DNA of 64,000 bases from Saccharopolyspora dendranthemae (GCF_007829955.1 NZ_VIWX01000002.1:248001-312000), one strand, 5' to 3'. Positions 23,785 to 32,437 are shown, counted from the first letter of the stretch. Notes: generated from the sequence alone by a model not told the origin. Numbers and translations are program-made.

Positions 23785-24672
23785 TCAGGAGCGGGGCTTG
23801 AGGCCGAGCTTGGCGCGGGCCTCGTCCGGGGAGGCGATCTTGGCGCCCATGCCCTCGATGATCGTCACGGCCCGCTCCACGAGCTGCGCGTTGGTGGCCT
23901 TCACGCCGCGGCTGAGGTAGAGGTTGTCCTCCAGGCCGACGCGGACCTGCCCGCCCAGCAGCGCCGACTGCGCGACCCACGGGAGCTGGTTGCGGCCGAT
24001 GGCGAAGCTCGCCCAGTTCGATCCCGCGGGGAGCATGTTCACCATCGACTGCAGGACGCCCGGGTCGACCGGCGCGCCGTAGGGAATCCCCATGCACAGC
24101 TGGAAGAGCGCGGGCGCGTCGATGAGCCCCTCTTCGATCATCTTGGTGGCGAACCACAGCTGACCGGTGTCGAAGATCTCCAGCTCCGGCTTCACGCCCA
24201 GCTCCTGGATGCGCTTGGCGCCCGCGCGCAGCATGTCCGGCGTGGAGATGTAGAGCTGGCTGCCGTCGCCGAAGTTCAGCGAGCCGCAGTCCAGCGTGCA
24301 GATGTCCGGCAGCAGCTCCTCGACGTGCGGCAGCCGCTCCAGGCCGTTGACCAGATCCGTGCCGTCGACCGGCTTGAGCGGGTCGTCCTGGTCGATGAAC
24401 AGGTCTCCGCCCATGCCCGCGGTCAGGTTCAGCACCACGTCCACACCGGACTCGCGGATCCGCTGCACGGTCTCCCGGTAGACCGACACATCGCGGGTGC
24501 CCTGGCCGGTCTCGATGTCGCGCACGTGCACGTGGACCACGGCCGCGCCCGCGTTCGCCGCCTCCACGGCCGACTGCGCGATCTGCTCCGGGCTGACCGG
24601 CACGTGCGGGCTCTTGCCCGTGGTGTCGCCCGCGCCGGTGAGCGCAGCGGTGATGATGACCTCTTCGTTCAT
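23785..24672 (-). CDS. BKACE-family (DUF849) enzyme, probable dehydrocarnitine cleavage enzyme
   Basis: A 295-aa zinc-dependent TIM barrel. HVHVRD (His47 and His49) matches the zinc ligands of 3-keto-5-aminohexanoate cleavage enzyme; TAALTGAG at the N-terminus and PYGAPVDPG near 190 are also typical. The family transfers an acyl unit between a beta-keto acid and acetyl-CoA, giving acetoacetate and a new acyl-CoA. With dehydrocarnitine the product is betainyl-CoA. The neighbours (carnitine-dehydrogenase-like and thioesterase) support that substrate. Its ATG overlaps the stop of the regulator gene (ATGA at 24669-24672). Confidence 0.75.
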   Translation of the reverse strand: MNEEVIITAALTGAGDTTGKSPHVPVSPEQIAQSAVEAANAGAAVVHVHVRDIETGQGTRDVSVYRETVQRIRESGVDVVLNLTAGMGGDLFIDQDDPLKPVDGTDLVNGLERLPHVEELLPDICTLDCGSLNFGDGSQLYISTPDMLRAGAKRIQELGVKPELEIFDTGQLWFATKMIEEGLIDAPALFQLCMGIPYGAPVDPGVLQSMVNMLPAGSNWASFAIGRNQLPWVAQSALLGGQVRVGLEDNLYLSRGVKATNAQLVERAVTIIEGMGAKIASPDEARAKLGLKPRS

Positions 24673-25532
24673 GTCTCTTCCCTTCGAGTCCTTGTGGTGC
24701 GGACGACTTCCCGTTCGACGAAGTCGTGCAGAACCCGGCGCATCAGCTCCACGGAGCGGCCGGGACGTTCGGTGATGACCTGGATGCCGAGGCCGTCGAT
24801 GAGCGCGGTGAGGTGCATCGTCATCTCGTCGGCATCGGTGTCGGCGAAGACGCCCTGCTGCTGGCCCTGCCGGATGGTGCGCGCGATCGTGTCGTGCCAG
24901 CGGGAGTAGGAATCGCTGTGCAGCACGCGGAGTTCCGCGTTGAGCGCGCTCTCGTTCCAGACCTGCAGCCAGATCGACCACTCCATCCGGAGCGGGCCGG
25001 GAGACGGCAGCTGCAGTTCGACCAGGCGCAGCAAGCGCTCGTGGGCATCGTCGATGACGTGCAGTTCGGCGACCTGCCGGTCGAAGGCCTGCTTGACCGA
25101 GTGCCGCAGCGCTTCGGTGAGCAGGTCGTCGCGGCCGGGGAAGTGGTAGTGGATCGTGGCGGCCGAGGTTCCGCAGGCCTGCGCGACGTCGGCGACGCGC
25201 ACCGAGTGGTACCCGCGCTCGGCGATCATGTGCCAGGCGGCGTCGAGGATCTGGTGGTAGCGGTCCGAGCGCTCCGGGCTGCGGGCGGCGGTCCGCTGCG
25301 GGGCGCTGGCGACGGTTTCGAGGTCGTCGGCGCCGTTGATCAGCCAGTTGACCGTCACGCCGCCGGCGTCGGCGATCCGGGTCAGCTCCTCGGGGGTGAA
25401 CCGGCGGGTTCCGTTGAGCCCCTTGGACAACTTGGTGGAATCCAGGCCGATGCGCTCGGCGAGAACCCGCTGGCTCTCCGGGAATCGCCGGACGGCCGAC
25501 CGGACCCGCTCGACCAACTCGTCGTCTGACAC
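24669..25532 (-). CDS. Double-HTH regulator: XRE-type HTH fused to a TetR domain
   Basis: A 287-aa chimera. Residues about 12-65 look like a Cro/CI-type HTH ([20 protein letters not shown], then [20 protein letters not shown]). Residues about 90-140 form a normal TetR HTH ([44 protein letters not shown]), followed by a TetR ligand domain. GTG 25532 is the chosen start; TTG 25568 is in frame. It is the first gene of the carnitine operon and overlaps the BKACE gene by 4 bp, so regulator and enzymes are coexpressed. Two inverted repeats lie just upstream (25553-25569 and 25573-25590), perhaps one per DNA-binding domain. Confidence 0.8.
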   Translation of the reverse strand: MSDDELVERVRSAVRRFPESQRVLAERIGLDSTKLSKGLNGTRRFTPEELTRIADAGGVTVNWLINGADDLETVASAPQRTAARSPERSDRYHQILDAAWHMIAERGYHSVRVADVAQACGTSAATIHYHFPGRDDLLTEALRHSVKQAFDRQVAELHVIDDAHERLLRLVELQLPSPGPLRMEWSIWLQVWNESALNAELRVLHSDSYSRWHDTIARTIRQGQQQGVFADTDADEMTMHLTALIDGLGIQVITERPGRSVELMRRVLHDFVEREVVRTTRTRREET

Positions 25533-25552
25533 GACGCAGACCGTACCCACAG

Positions 25553-25590
25553 ATTGCGCAAATCGCAATATCTGACTGTCAGCTCAGTCA
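25553..25590. promoter_or_regulatory. Two adjacent palindromes at the carnitine operon promoter
   Basis: ATTGCG-N5-CGCAAT (25553-25569) is followed 3 bp later by TGACTG-N6-CAGTCA (25573-25590), 20-60 bp upstream of the regulator start. The two sites are different in sequence, which suits a protein with two DNA-binding domains or two regulators. Confidence 0.5.
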
Positions 25591-25665
25591 ATCCGCAACA
25601 CACCAGGTCGCGGGTCATTTCACCGGTTCGCCACACGACCAGGCGCGGGGTGGCTTCGGGTGACG

Positions 25666-26256
25666 TCAGGGCGTGTTGCGGTAGCCCTCGACGGCCGCTC
25701 GGGCGGCTCGGGAGGACTTCCGGACCACCAGCTCCGGGTCGTAGCCGTGCTTGGTGAAGACCCCGTTGAGCCAGAACGTGCCGTAGCCGTGCGCCTGGGT
25801 GAACAGCTGCTCCATGAGTTCCAGGGCGTCGGCCGGTTCCGCGACCGCCATGGTGCGCAGCAAGAACTGGTCGGTGAGCCGGCGCGTCCGGTCGTGCAGC
25901 TCGGCGTAGCGCTCGCCCTGCAGCACTTCGGCGTTGATCAGGTCCATCCCGACCCGCTGCCGAATGAGGTAGCCGGTGTAGGTCCCGGCGGCGGCGGCGA
26001 GGCCTTCGGCGGGATCGGCGTGCTCGCCCGCGGCGCGCTCGACCTCGTCGGCCAGCTGGTGCGCGACCTCGGTCGCCACGGCCGCGAGCAAGCTCTCCCG
26101 GTCGGCGAAGTGCCGGTAGGGGGCGCCCGGGCTGACCTTGGCGCGGCGGGCCACCTCGGCGACGGAGAAGCCGTCGACGCCGCGCTCGGCGATCAGCTCC
26201 AGGGAGACGCGCACGAGCTCGGCGCGGAGGTCACCGTGGTGGTACTTGCCGGCCAT
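25666..26256 (-). CDS. TetR-family regulator
   Basis: A 196-aa protein with an N-terminal HTH (KYHHGDLRAELVRVSLELIAERG, FSVAEVARRAKVSPGAPYRHFADRESLL, residues 3-55) and a TetR_C-like ligand domain. The start is ATG 26256 (MAGKYHHGDLR). It is divergent from an alcohol dehydrogenase gene; the 20-bp palindrome at 26309-26328 lies between them and is the likely shared operator. It probably represses the dehydrogenase until an alcohol, aldehyde or related ligand binds. Confidence 0.85.
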   Translation of the reverse strand: MAGKYHHGDLRAELVRVSLELIAERGVDGFSVAEVARRAKVSPGAPYRHFADRESLLAAVATEVAHQLADEVERAAGEHADPAEGLAAAAGTYTGYLIRQRVGMDLINAEVLQGERYAELHDRTRRLTDQFLLRTMAVAEPADALELMEQLFTQAHGYGTFWLNGVFTKHGYDPELVVRKSSRAARAAVEGYRNTP

Positions 26257-26308
26257 GCGCTGGATCACATCTCCCGGTCGGAATAGGGAAGGGCCCTCTC
26301 ACGTCTCA

Positions 26309-26328
26309 ATGTAAGAAGGCTCTTACAT
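26309..26328. promoter_or_regulatory. Perfect TetR-type palindrome
   Basis: ATGTAAGA-AGGC-TCTTACAT has 8-bp perfect arms with flanking TCTC/GAGA symmetry. It lies between the divergent TetR and alcohol dehydrogenase genes, 36 bp upstream of the latter's start. Confidence 0.65.
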
Positions 26329-26364
26329 CGAGAGCTCGTGCACAAGCTGTTCCATGGAGGGTTC

Positions 26365-27414
26365 ATGAGCACGATCACGAACGCTATCGCCGTTCCGTCC
26401 CCGGGGGCAGCCCTGGAGCAGACGACGATCACGCGACGTGACCTGCGGCCGGACGACGTGCTGATCGACATCGCCTACGCCGGCATCTGCCACAGCGACA
26501 TCCACCAGGCCCGCGAGGACTGGGGCACCGCGATCTTCCCGATGGTCCCGGGACACGAGATCGCGGGGACGGTCGCCGCGGTCGGTTCGGAGGTCACCCG
26601 CTACCAGGTGGGCGACCGCGTCGGCGTCGGCTGCATGGTCGACTCCTGCGGCGAGTGCGAGCACTGCCAGGCCGGGACCGAGCAGTTCTGCGTGAAGGGC
26701 AACGTCCAGACCTACAACGGCGTCGGCTTCGACGGTGAGAACACCTACGGCGGCTACAGCCGGCAGGTCGTGGTCAAGGACTCGTTCGTCTGCGGCATCC
26801 CGGAGGGCATCGGTCTCGACGTCGCCGCTCCGCTGCTGTGCGCCGGGATCACCACCTACTCGCCGCTGCGGCAGTGGGGTGCCGGCCCCGGCAAGAAGGT
26901 GGCCGTCGTCGGGCTCGGCGGTCTCGGCCACATGGCCGTGAAGCTGGCCGCTGCGATGGGCGCTGAGGTGACGGTGCTCAGCCAGAGCCTCAAGAAGCAG
27001 GAGGACGGTCTCCGGCTCGGTGCCCAGGACTACTACGCGACCAGCGACGAGTCGACCTTCGAGACCCTGGCCGGTCGGTTCGACCTGATCCTCAACACGG
27101 TGTCGGCCGAACTGCCCGTCGACTCCTACCTGGGTCTGCTGGGCGTCGGTGGCGCCATGGTCAACGTGGGCGCTCCGGGCACGCCGCTGTCCTACAGCGC
27201 GTTCTCGCTGATCGCGGGCAACAAGTCGCTGGCCGGATCGATGATCGGCGGCATCGCCGAAACCCAGGAGATGCTGGACTTCTGCGCCGAGCACGGCATC
27301 GGCGCGGAGATCGAGACCATCTCGGCCGACCAGGTCAACGCCGCCTACGAGCGCGTCACCGGAAGCGACGTGCGCTACCGCTTCGTCATCGACACCGCCA
27401 CCATCGGCGCCTGA
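26365..27414 (+). CDS. Zinc-dependent NAD(P) alcohol dehydrogenase (YahK/CAD type)
   Basis: A 349-aa medium-chain dehydrogenase. The catalytic zinc site is in [10 protein letters not shown] and GHEIAG, the structural zinc cluster is [15 protein letters not shown], and the cofactor site is [15 protein letters not shown] near residue 182. The Cys-proline-free pattern with [10 protein letters not shown] fits the cinnamyl-alcohol/YahK aldehyde reductase group, which prefers NADPH. ATG 26365 has GGAGGG upstream. It is divergent from, and probably repressed by, the TetR gene. Confidence 0.9.
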   Translation: MSTITNAIAVPSPGAALEQTTITRRDLRPDDVLIDIAYAGICHSDIHQAREDWGTAIFPMVPGHEIAGTVAAVGSEVTRYQVGDRVGVGCMVDSCGECEHCQAGTEQFCVKGNVQTYNGVGFDGENTYGGYSRQVVVKDSFVCGIPEGIGLDVAAPLLCAGITTYSPLRQWGAGPGKKVAVVGLGGLGHMAVKLAAAMGAEVTVLSQSLKKQEDGLRLGAQDYYATSDESTFETLAGRFDLILNTVSAELPVDSYLGLLGVGGAMVNVGAPGTPLSYSAFSLIAGNKSLAGSMIGGIAETQEMLDFCAEHGIGAEIETISADQVNAAYERVTGSDVRYRFVIDTATIGA

Positions 27415-27427
27415 CGACGTTCCGGTG

Positions 27428-27470
27428 AAGCCCCGGGGCGCCGAACGCGGGACGCGGCGCCCCGGGGCTT
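27428..27470. terminator. Strong bidirectional terminator
   Basis: 16-bp perfect arms (27428-27443 and 27455-27470, AAGCCCCGGGGCGCCG) lie between the convergent dehydrogenase and PAP2-kinase genes. Confidence 0.75.
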
Positions 27471-27478
27471 GCTCACGA

Positions 27479-28954
27479 TCACTCCGGCCGGTAGACGTGC
27501 AGCGCGCCGTCGCGCGCGGCGAAGTCGAAAACGTTGCCCTTGAGCGAGACCTCGCCGTCCCTGGCCAGCGCCACCGGGGCCCCGAGGACCTCGACCCGAA
27601 CCCGGTCGCGCTCCTCCTGGACGTAGGCGCGGTTGTGGAACAGCGCCCCGGTCAGCGCTCCGGCGACGAACCTGGTCCTGGAGAACGGCAGATCCGCCCG
27701 GATGTAGCGGACGTCGAGCACGCCGGTGTCCAGCCGCGGCCGCCACGTCGGCGCCAGTCCCTTGGGCTGATAACCGTTGCCCCCGGCGAAGAACAGCCAG
27801 ATCTTGCGCTCGATCCCGTTGATGCGCACCGGGATCGGCTCCGCGCTGGCCAGCACCCGCACCAGCGCGGCCGCGCCGGCGGGCCACTTGCCCCACCGGT
27901 GCGTCCACTTCTCGCGCAGCCGCACCATGTCCGGGTAGCCGCCGAGGCTTGCGGTGTTGACGAACCACTGCTGCGGGAGGTCGTCGACGTGGACGGTGCC
28001 CAGGTCGACGTTCACAGCCGATCCCTCGCGCAGCGCCTCGACGGCCTCCTCGGTGCTCGGAACCCCGAGATCGCGCGCGAAGTGGTTCAGCGTCCCGCTG
28101 GGTACCACCAGCAGCGGCAACCCGCGCTCCACGGCCACGGCCGCTGCCGCCGCGACGCTCCCATCGCCGCCCGCGACGCCGAGGACCTTCACGTTCCCGC
28201 AGGTGTCGAGGTGGGCGTGCAGCTGCTCCTTGAGATCGGTCTCGGGCTCCGGGTGCACGAGCTCGGCACCGGGCAGCAACTCCGCGAGCTCGTCGGAGGG
28301 GTCCTGGCCCGGGTCCCCGGAGGACGGGTTGACCAGCAGGACCAGGCCATCGCCCCCTTCCAGCGCGACGGTGCGCTCGCTGGTCCGGGCGAGACTGGGT
28401 GTGGAGGGCCGGACCGGCCACCAGCGGCTGGTCGCCGCCGCGACGGCGGTGCCGATCGCCCCACCGAAGAGCACGTCGGTCGGCCAGTGGACCCCGGTGT
28501 GCACCCGGGAGTAGGCGACGGCCCCGGCCAGCGGCAGCAGCGCCACGCCCAGTTCAGGAGCTTCCATCCAGACCGCCGTGGTGAACGCGGCGGCCGAGGC
28601 CGCGTGGCCCGACGGGAACGACGAGGAGGACGGCGGCGTGCTGAGCCTGCGGTGGGCGGGCAGCAGGTTGGCGGCCGGGCGACGGCGGGGGAGCAGCGGT
28701 TTGCCGATCCCGTTGGTCACCGCGCTGGCGAACGCGATGGCGCTGGCTCCGCGCAGCGCCGCGCGCCGCCACCGACCCCGTTTGGTCGCCAGCACCGCTG
28801 CCACGCCCAGCCACAGCTTGCTGTGGTCGGCGAGGTGGGTGATCCCGCGCAGCGCGGGGTCGGCGGTGCTGCGCGGCCACGAAGCCGACCGCAGCACGAA
28901 ATCGTGGTCCGCTGCGTTGAACTGCTGGACCGTCCTGCGCACCCTGCTGAACAC
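27479..28954 (-). CDS. Fused PAP2 phosphatase and diacylglycerol/sphingosine-kinase-like enzyme
   Basis: A 491-aa two-domain protein. The N-terminal half is a membrane PAP2 phosphatase with all three motifs: KPLLPRRRP (85-93), PSGH (114-117) and SRVHTGVHWPTD (149-160). The C-terminal half is a lipid-kinase domain with VNPSSG (208-213), GGDGS (262-266) and the PSGTLNHFARD nucleotide loop. Such fusions are known in actinobacteria and may remodel phosphatidic acid or polyprenyl phosphates at the membrane. It sits with a GtrA-like gene downstream and a stand-alone lipid kinase about 1.1 kb away, suggesting an envelope-lipid neighbourhood. Confidence 0.9.
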   Translation of the reverse strand: MFSRVRRTVQQFNAADHDFVLRSASWPRSTADPALRGITHLADHSKLWLGVAAVLATKRGRWRRAALRGASAIAFASAVTNGIGKPLLPRRRPAANLLPAHRRLSTPPSSSSFPSGHAASAAAFTTAVWMEAPELGVALLPLAGAVAYSRVHTGVHWPTDVLFGGAIGTAVAAATSRWWPVRPSTPSLARTSERTVALEGGDGLVLLVNPSSGDPGQDPSDELAELLPGAELVHPEPETDLKEQLHAHLDTCGNVKVLGVAGGDGSVAAAAAVAVERGLPLLVVPSGTLNHFARDLGVPSTEEAVEALREGSAVNVDLGTVHVDDLPQQWFVNTASLGGYPDMVRLREKWTHRWGKWPAGAAALVRVLASAEPIPVRINGIERKIWLFFAGGNGYQPKGLAPTWRPRLDTGVLDVRYIRADLPFSRTRFVAGALTGALFHNRAYVQEERDRVRVEVLGAPVALARDGEVSLKGNVFDFAARDGALHVYRPE

Positions 28955-28983
28955 GCCGCGACCCTAGTCCTCGGTCGCGCTGC

Positions 28984-29487
28984 CTACCGCTCGCGGGTGT
29001 CCCGGAAGATGACCCAGCGCATGACGCTGTACATGTAGACCGCCTCGCAGAGGCCCGCCACGATCCGCGACACGTGGTACTGCACGCCCAGCGCCGCCAG
29101 TCCGCTGCCGAGGCCGAGGATGAAGGCCGCGTAGTTCACCAGGATCGCCACCGCGTAGAGACCGGCCTGCGGGCCGACTGGGGCGTGCGACCGGAAGTTC
29201 AGCGCCCGGTTGAGCACGAAGCTCAGCGCGAAGGCGATCAGGTAGGCGATGGTGAAGGCGACCGGGACCGGCCAGTGCAGTGCGCTCCGGAACAGGGTCA
29301 GCAGCAGCAGGTCGAAGGCGAACGTCGAGCCGTTGATCAGCGCGAATCCGAGGAAGCTCGGCGCCACGAGGCGGGAGAGCCCGAAGGGCAGTCTTCGGGT
29401 CACGGCTTCCATCGCGGCGTGGAACCGCTCACCGCGGTCAGGTGGGGACTGCTGTGCGATCGGCTCGGCCTGCTGCCCGGCGGTCAT
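28984..29487 (-). CDS. GtrA-like membrane protein
   Basis: A 167-aa protein with about four transmembrane helices (FLGFALINGSTFAFDLLLL, PVAFTIAYLIAFALSFVLNR, GLYAVAILVNYAAFILGLG, and a C-terminal helix) and the GtrA-typical NRALNFRS after helix 2. The start is ATG 29487 (MTAGQQAEP). GtrA proteins are thought to move polyprenyl-phosphate-linked sugars across the membrane or aid teichoic acid or arabinogalactan modification. Its stop is 29 bp from the start of the PAP2-kinase gene on the same strand, so the two are likely cotranscribed, with gtrA first. Confidence 0.85.
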   Translation of the reverse strand: MTAGQQAEPIAQQSPPDRGERFHAAMEAVTRRLPFGLSRLVAPSFLGFALINGSTFAFDLLLLTLFRSALHWPVPVAFTIAYLIAFALSFVLNRALNFRSHAPVGPQAGLYAVAILVNYAAFILGLGSGLAALGVQYHVSRIVAGLCEAVYMYSVMRWVIFRDTRER

Positions 29488-29772
29488 GGGACCAACGATG
29501 GCATGACCGGATGAACGCGACCCGTCGAGGGTGCGCACACGAGGTAATGACTGCTATCGCTTCAGTGAATAGCGAAATCAAATCGAAAATCGATGAATTC
29601 GCGGCGAATCCGAGACGATCCACAATGGAAAGCGAATGGAATTCGCTGGATTTCGGCTGCGCGACGACCCCGCCGTGAAGATCGACATCGGATGACGCAT
29701 ACTAGATTCGAAGGCAGCGCGTGCTCTCCTGCCCAAAATCGCTTTTTTACCTACTTTTCGCTGGTGAGAACT
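29488..29772. other. Less GC-rich promoter-rich spacer
   Basis: No gene is supported here. Positions 29560-29670 are clearly richer in A/T than the surroundings, with repeated GAAT/AATTCG words, and probably hold the promoter of the gtrA transcript and of the small ORF that follows. Confidence 0.3.
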
Positions 29773-29952
29773 GTGTCCAAGCACGCCCAGCCCCGCCCGG
29801 AGTCCGGACTCACCCGGATCGCCGAAGGTGGGCGCACCTGTCCGCTTCCGTCCGACATGATCGCCCTGCACGGTCCGTGGGGCACCCGCCGCGCCAAGCG
29901 GCGATTGGTCTCGACCGGCGTCGTCACCGCCGACGTCGGCGCCCGGGCCTGA
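29773..29952 (+). CDS. Possible small protein (59 aa)
   Basis: A GTG-initiated frame with strong G/C third positions and two Cys- or Trp-containing hydrophilic stretches (EGGRTCPLPSDMIALHGPWG). An in-frame GTG lies 9 nt upstream. The ribosome site is weak (GTGAGAA). There is no recognisable family. Codon usage is the main evidence. It could also be a noncoding part of the lipid-kinase leader. Confidence 0.35.
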   Translation: MSKHAQPRPESGLTRIAEGGRTCPLPSDMIALHGPWGTRRAKRRLVSTGVVTADVGARA

Positions 29953-30094
29953 TCACCCGTTCTCGTCACCTGCTGGTGGCGGAACGCTTCCGCGGTCGCA
30001 CCGTTCGGTGGAGGTGCCCCACGGGTCCCGGCCGTGACCTGGCGAAGGTAGAAAGGACGCCGTCGGTGTCCCCGAACTTCGCAGGAGGCGGACC

Positions 30095-31030
30095 ATTCGC
30101 ATCGAGCGGCCTGTCACGAAAGCCGCCCTGGTGGTCAACGTGCACTCGCGCACCGGAGGCAAGGCCTACGCCTACGCCCTCGACCGGTTGCGCGAGCTCG
30201 GCGTCCCCCTGGGTGCCACCTACCCGCTGCAGGACCCGTCACGGCTCGTCGAAACCGTCGACTCGGCGGCCAGGAGCGGCCACGACCTGATCATCGTCGG
30301 CGGTGGGGACGGCAGCGTCAGCTCCGTGGTCGACTGCCTCGCGCACCGCGACGTCCCGCTCGCGCTGCTCCCGCTGGGCACGGCGAACGACTTCGCCCGC
30401 ACCATGCACATCCCCGACGACCTCGACGGTGCCTGCCGGACGATCCTCGACAGCCACATCGTCGACGTCGACCTGGGGCTGTGCGGTGACAACTACTACG
30501 TCAACCGCGCCTCCGTCGGCATCGGCGCCGAAGTCGCGCAGGCGATGTCGCCGCGGTTGAAGCGCTTCGTCGGCCCGCTCGCCTATCCCGTGGCCACCGC
30601 GAAGGCGTTCCTCAAGCACCGGCCGTTCGCCGCCAGGCTGAGCTTCCCGGACGGGGACTACGAGGACCGGGAGTTCGACCGGCTCCTGCAGGTCTCGATC
30701 GCCAACGGCCGCTACTTCGGTGGTGGTCAGCTGGCCGCCAGCGATTCCGGCATCGACGACAACGCACTGGACGTCACCGTCATCCGGCAGGGCAGCATCG
30801 GCCAGCTCGCAGGGGTCGTGCGCGGGCTCAAGACCGGGGAGCCCAGCGACCAGGTCGAGCACTTCAGGACCCGCGCGCTGCGGATCGACACCGACGAGGT
30901 GCTGCCGATCAACATCGACGGCGAGGTCGTCGCGAGCACACCGGAGTCCTTCGAAGTCGCGCGCAACGCGCTGCACGTCGTCACCCCGCGCACGTGGACC
31001 GACGGCGAGGCGCCGGAGGATCAGGAGTAG
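30095..31030 (+). CDS. YegS/diacylglycerol-kinase-family lipid kinase, apparent ATT start
   Basis: A 311-aa lipid kinase with the beta-1 strand KAALVVNVHSRTGGKAY, GGGDGSVSSV, and the nucleotide-binding PLGTANDFARTM. The frame has no ATG, GTG or TTG between its upstream stop (30035) and GTG 30131, and starting at 30131 would cut off the conserved first strand. A perfect AGGAGG (30083-30088) lies 6 nt before ATT 30095, which starts the sequence IRIERPVTKAALVV. I therefore place the start there. Its 3' end overlaps the convergent flavoenzyme gene by 10 bp. Confidence 0.75.
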   Translation: MRIERPVTKAALVVNVHSRTGGKAYAYALDRLRELGVPLGATYPLQDPSRLVETVDSAARSGHDLIIVGGGDGSVSSVVDCLAHRDVPLALLPLGTANDFARTMHIPDDLDGACRTILDSHIVDVDLGLCGDNYYVNRASVGIGAEVAQAMSPRLKRFVGPLAYPVATAKAFLKHRPFAARLSFPDGDYEDREFDRLLQVSIANGRYFGGGQLAASDSGIDDNALDVTVIRQGSIGQLAGVVRGLKTGEPSDQVEHFRTRALRIDTDEVLPINIDGEVVASTPESFEVARNALHVVTPRTWTDGEAPEDQE

Positions 31031-32253
31031 GGCGACGGGGTCGGCAGGTCGCCGAGCAGGGTGTACCGGCCGACCTCGACGCGCTTGTAGGCGACCGGGT
31101 CGTGCAGGCTGTGGGTGCGCAGGTTGCGCCAGTAGAGGTCCATGCCCACGGAGTTCGCGGTGGCGCGGGCGCCGGTGAGCTCGAAGACCTTGTTGGCGAC
31201 TTCCAGTCCCACGTCGATCGCGCGCTGCTTGGCGGCCGAGACGAGAACCGCTGCGCGGCCGCGCTGTTCGCGCGTCACCGCGTCGCGGCTGCCGTGCAGC
31301 AGCTGCGCCAGGTTCGCTCCTGCGGCGTCGGTGAGCGTTTCGGCCGCCCACAGCTTGGACTGCAGATCGCCGTAGCCCTCCACGACGTAGAACTCCTCGG
31401 TGCCCGAGTTCTTCCCCTCGCCGCCGTAAGGCCAGGCGCGGGTGTGCCCTCGCGTGTAGTTGGCACCGGCGCGGAGCGCGGCCTGGGCGATGCCGAGGTA
31501 GAGGTTGGCGAACACCAGGTGCAGGGCGGGCACGTGCAGGGTGCTGAAAGCCGAAGTGCGGAACTGCTTGTCGACGTACCCGGCCGCCGCGGACCAGGGA
31601 ACGCGAACGTCGGTGATCTCCACGCTGCCGGAGGCGGTGAGCCGCTGGCCCAGGTTGTTCCAGTCCCCGCCGAAGGTGATTCCGCTCTGCCGGGTGGGAA
31701 CGACCGCGAACACGCTGCGTCCGCCGGGTTCCAGCGTTCCTTCCAGGATCAGGAGGTCGGAGACCTTGCTGCCCGTGGAGAAGAACTTCTTCCCGTTGTA
31801 GAGCAGGGTTTCGCCCTCGTCGGTGACGATGAGGTCGTTGTCGCGGGGGTTGACCACGCCGCCGAAGAAGTGCCCCTCGGTGGTGTAGAGCTCGTCGACC
31901 TCGGCGATCTGCTCCGGCGTGCCCACCAGCCGCATCGCCCACGCCCACACGTAGTGGTGCCCGAGCAGCTGTCCGATCGACCCGTCTCCGGCGGAGACTT
32001 CGCGCACCACGCGGCAGGCGGTCGTCCAGTGCTGTTCCGCGCCACCGTGCTCGGCCGGTCCTAACAGCGTGACGAGACCGGAATCCTTGAGCAGCTGGAC
32101 CTCTCGCGTCGGGTCCGCTCCGGCCCGGTCCCGTTCGACGGCGTCGGCGGCGAGGACCTTGGCCACGTCGCGCGATCGCGCGATCCACTCTTCAGCGGAG
32201 GACGGCTTGGGCTGATCGGCCCAACGCGTGATCTCGTTGCTGCTCAAGGTCAT
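31021..32253 (-). CDS. DszC/SfnB-like acyl-CoA-dehydrogenase-fold monooxygenase
   Basis: A 410-aa flavoenzyme of the acyl-CoA-dehydrogenase fold, closest in pattern to DszC-type FMNH2-dependent sulfur monooxygenases (LLKDSGLVTLLGPAEHGGA, GSIGQLLGHHYVWAW, FFSTGSKVSDLLIL, NLRTHSLHDPVAYKRVEVGRYTLLG). It is strongly similar along its length to the gene at 44312-45532 in the sulfur operon, so the two are paralogues. ATG 32253 has GGAGG very close upstream. A 102-bp block upstream is repeated at 33454-33555. It needs reduced flavin from a reductase not seen here. Confidence 0.85.
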   Translation of the reverse strand: MTLSSNEITRWADQPKPSSAEEWIARSRDVAKVLAADAVERDRAGADPTREVQLLKDSGLVTLLGPAEHGGAEQHWTTACRVVREVSAGDGSIGQLLGHHYVWAWAMRLVGTPEQIAEVDELYTTEGHFFGGVVNPRDNDLIVTDEGETLLYNGKKFFSTGSKVSDLLILEGTLEPGGRSVFAVVPTRQSGITFGGDWNNLGQRLTASGSVEITDVRVPWSAAAGYVDKQFRTSAFSTLHVPALHLVFANLYLGIAQAALRAGANYTRGHTRAWPYGGEGKNSGTEEFYVVEGYGDLQSKLWAAETLTDAAGANLAQLLHGSRDAVTREQRGRAAVLVSAAKQRAIDVGLEVANKVFELTGARATANSVGMDLYWRNLRTHSLHDPVAYKRVEVGRYTLLGDLPTPSPYS

Positions 32254-32262
32254 TCCCTCCGA

Positions 32263-32364
32263 GGAGACGAGAACCCCGGCGCCATCACCGACGCCGGCGA
32301 AGCGAAAACGCCACGACGTCACGCACGATAACGCCCCACGCACCGCCGGTGGCCAACACCCGGC
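32263..32364. repeat. Direct repeat R, copy A (102 bp; copy B at 33454-33555)
   Basis: It is identical to 33454-33555 except for about 3 mismatches (99/102). Copy A is the leader region of the flavoenzyme gene starting at 32253, so the repeat probably carries that gene's promoter. Confidence 0.9.
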
Positions 32365-32371
32365 CAAGTCC

Positions 32372-32437
32372 GCGGTCGGTAGCGGGTGGCGGGGTGGGGG
32401 AGAGCTGGGAGATCTCCTCGCGCAGGTCCGCGGTCAT
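32372..32437. repeat. Direct repeat T, copy A: fragment of the aldo/keto reductase 3' end
   Basis: It matches 33727-33792 (62/66), which encodes the C-terminal MTADLREEISQLSPTPP of the aldo/keto reductase. Here it is cut off from the gene and lies directly against repeat R. Confidence 0.85.

Noticed and set aside
22811..24157. Longer dehydrogenase starting at 24157
   Set aside because: Residues before GTG 23764 are antisense to the BKACE gene and have no fold. The NAD-binding motif starts soon after 23764.
31021..32367. Extension of the DszC-like gene into the repeat R region
   Set aside because: The extra residues are encoded by the repeated noncoding block that also precedes the truncated DUF1023 gene. 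ATG 32253 starts the conserved part.
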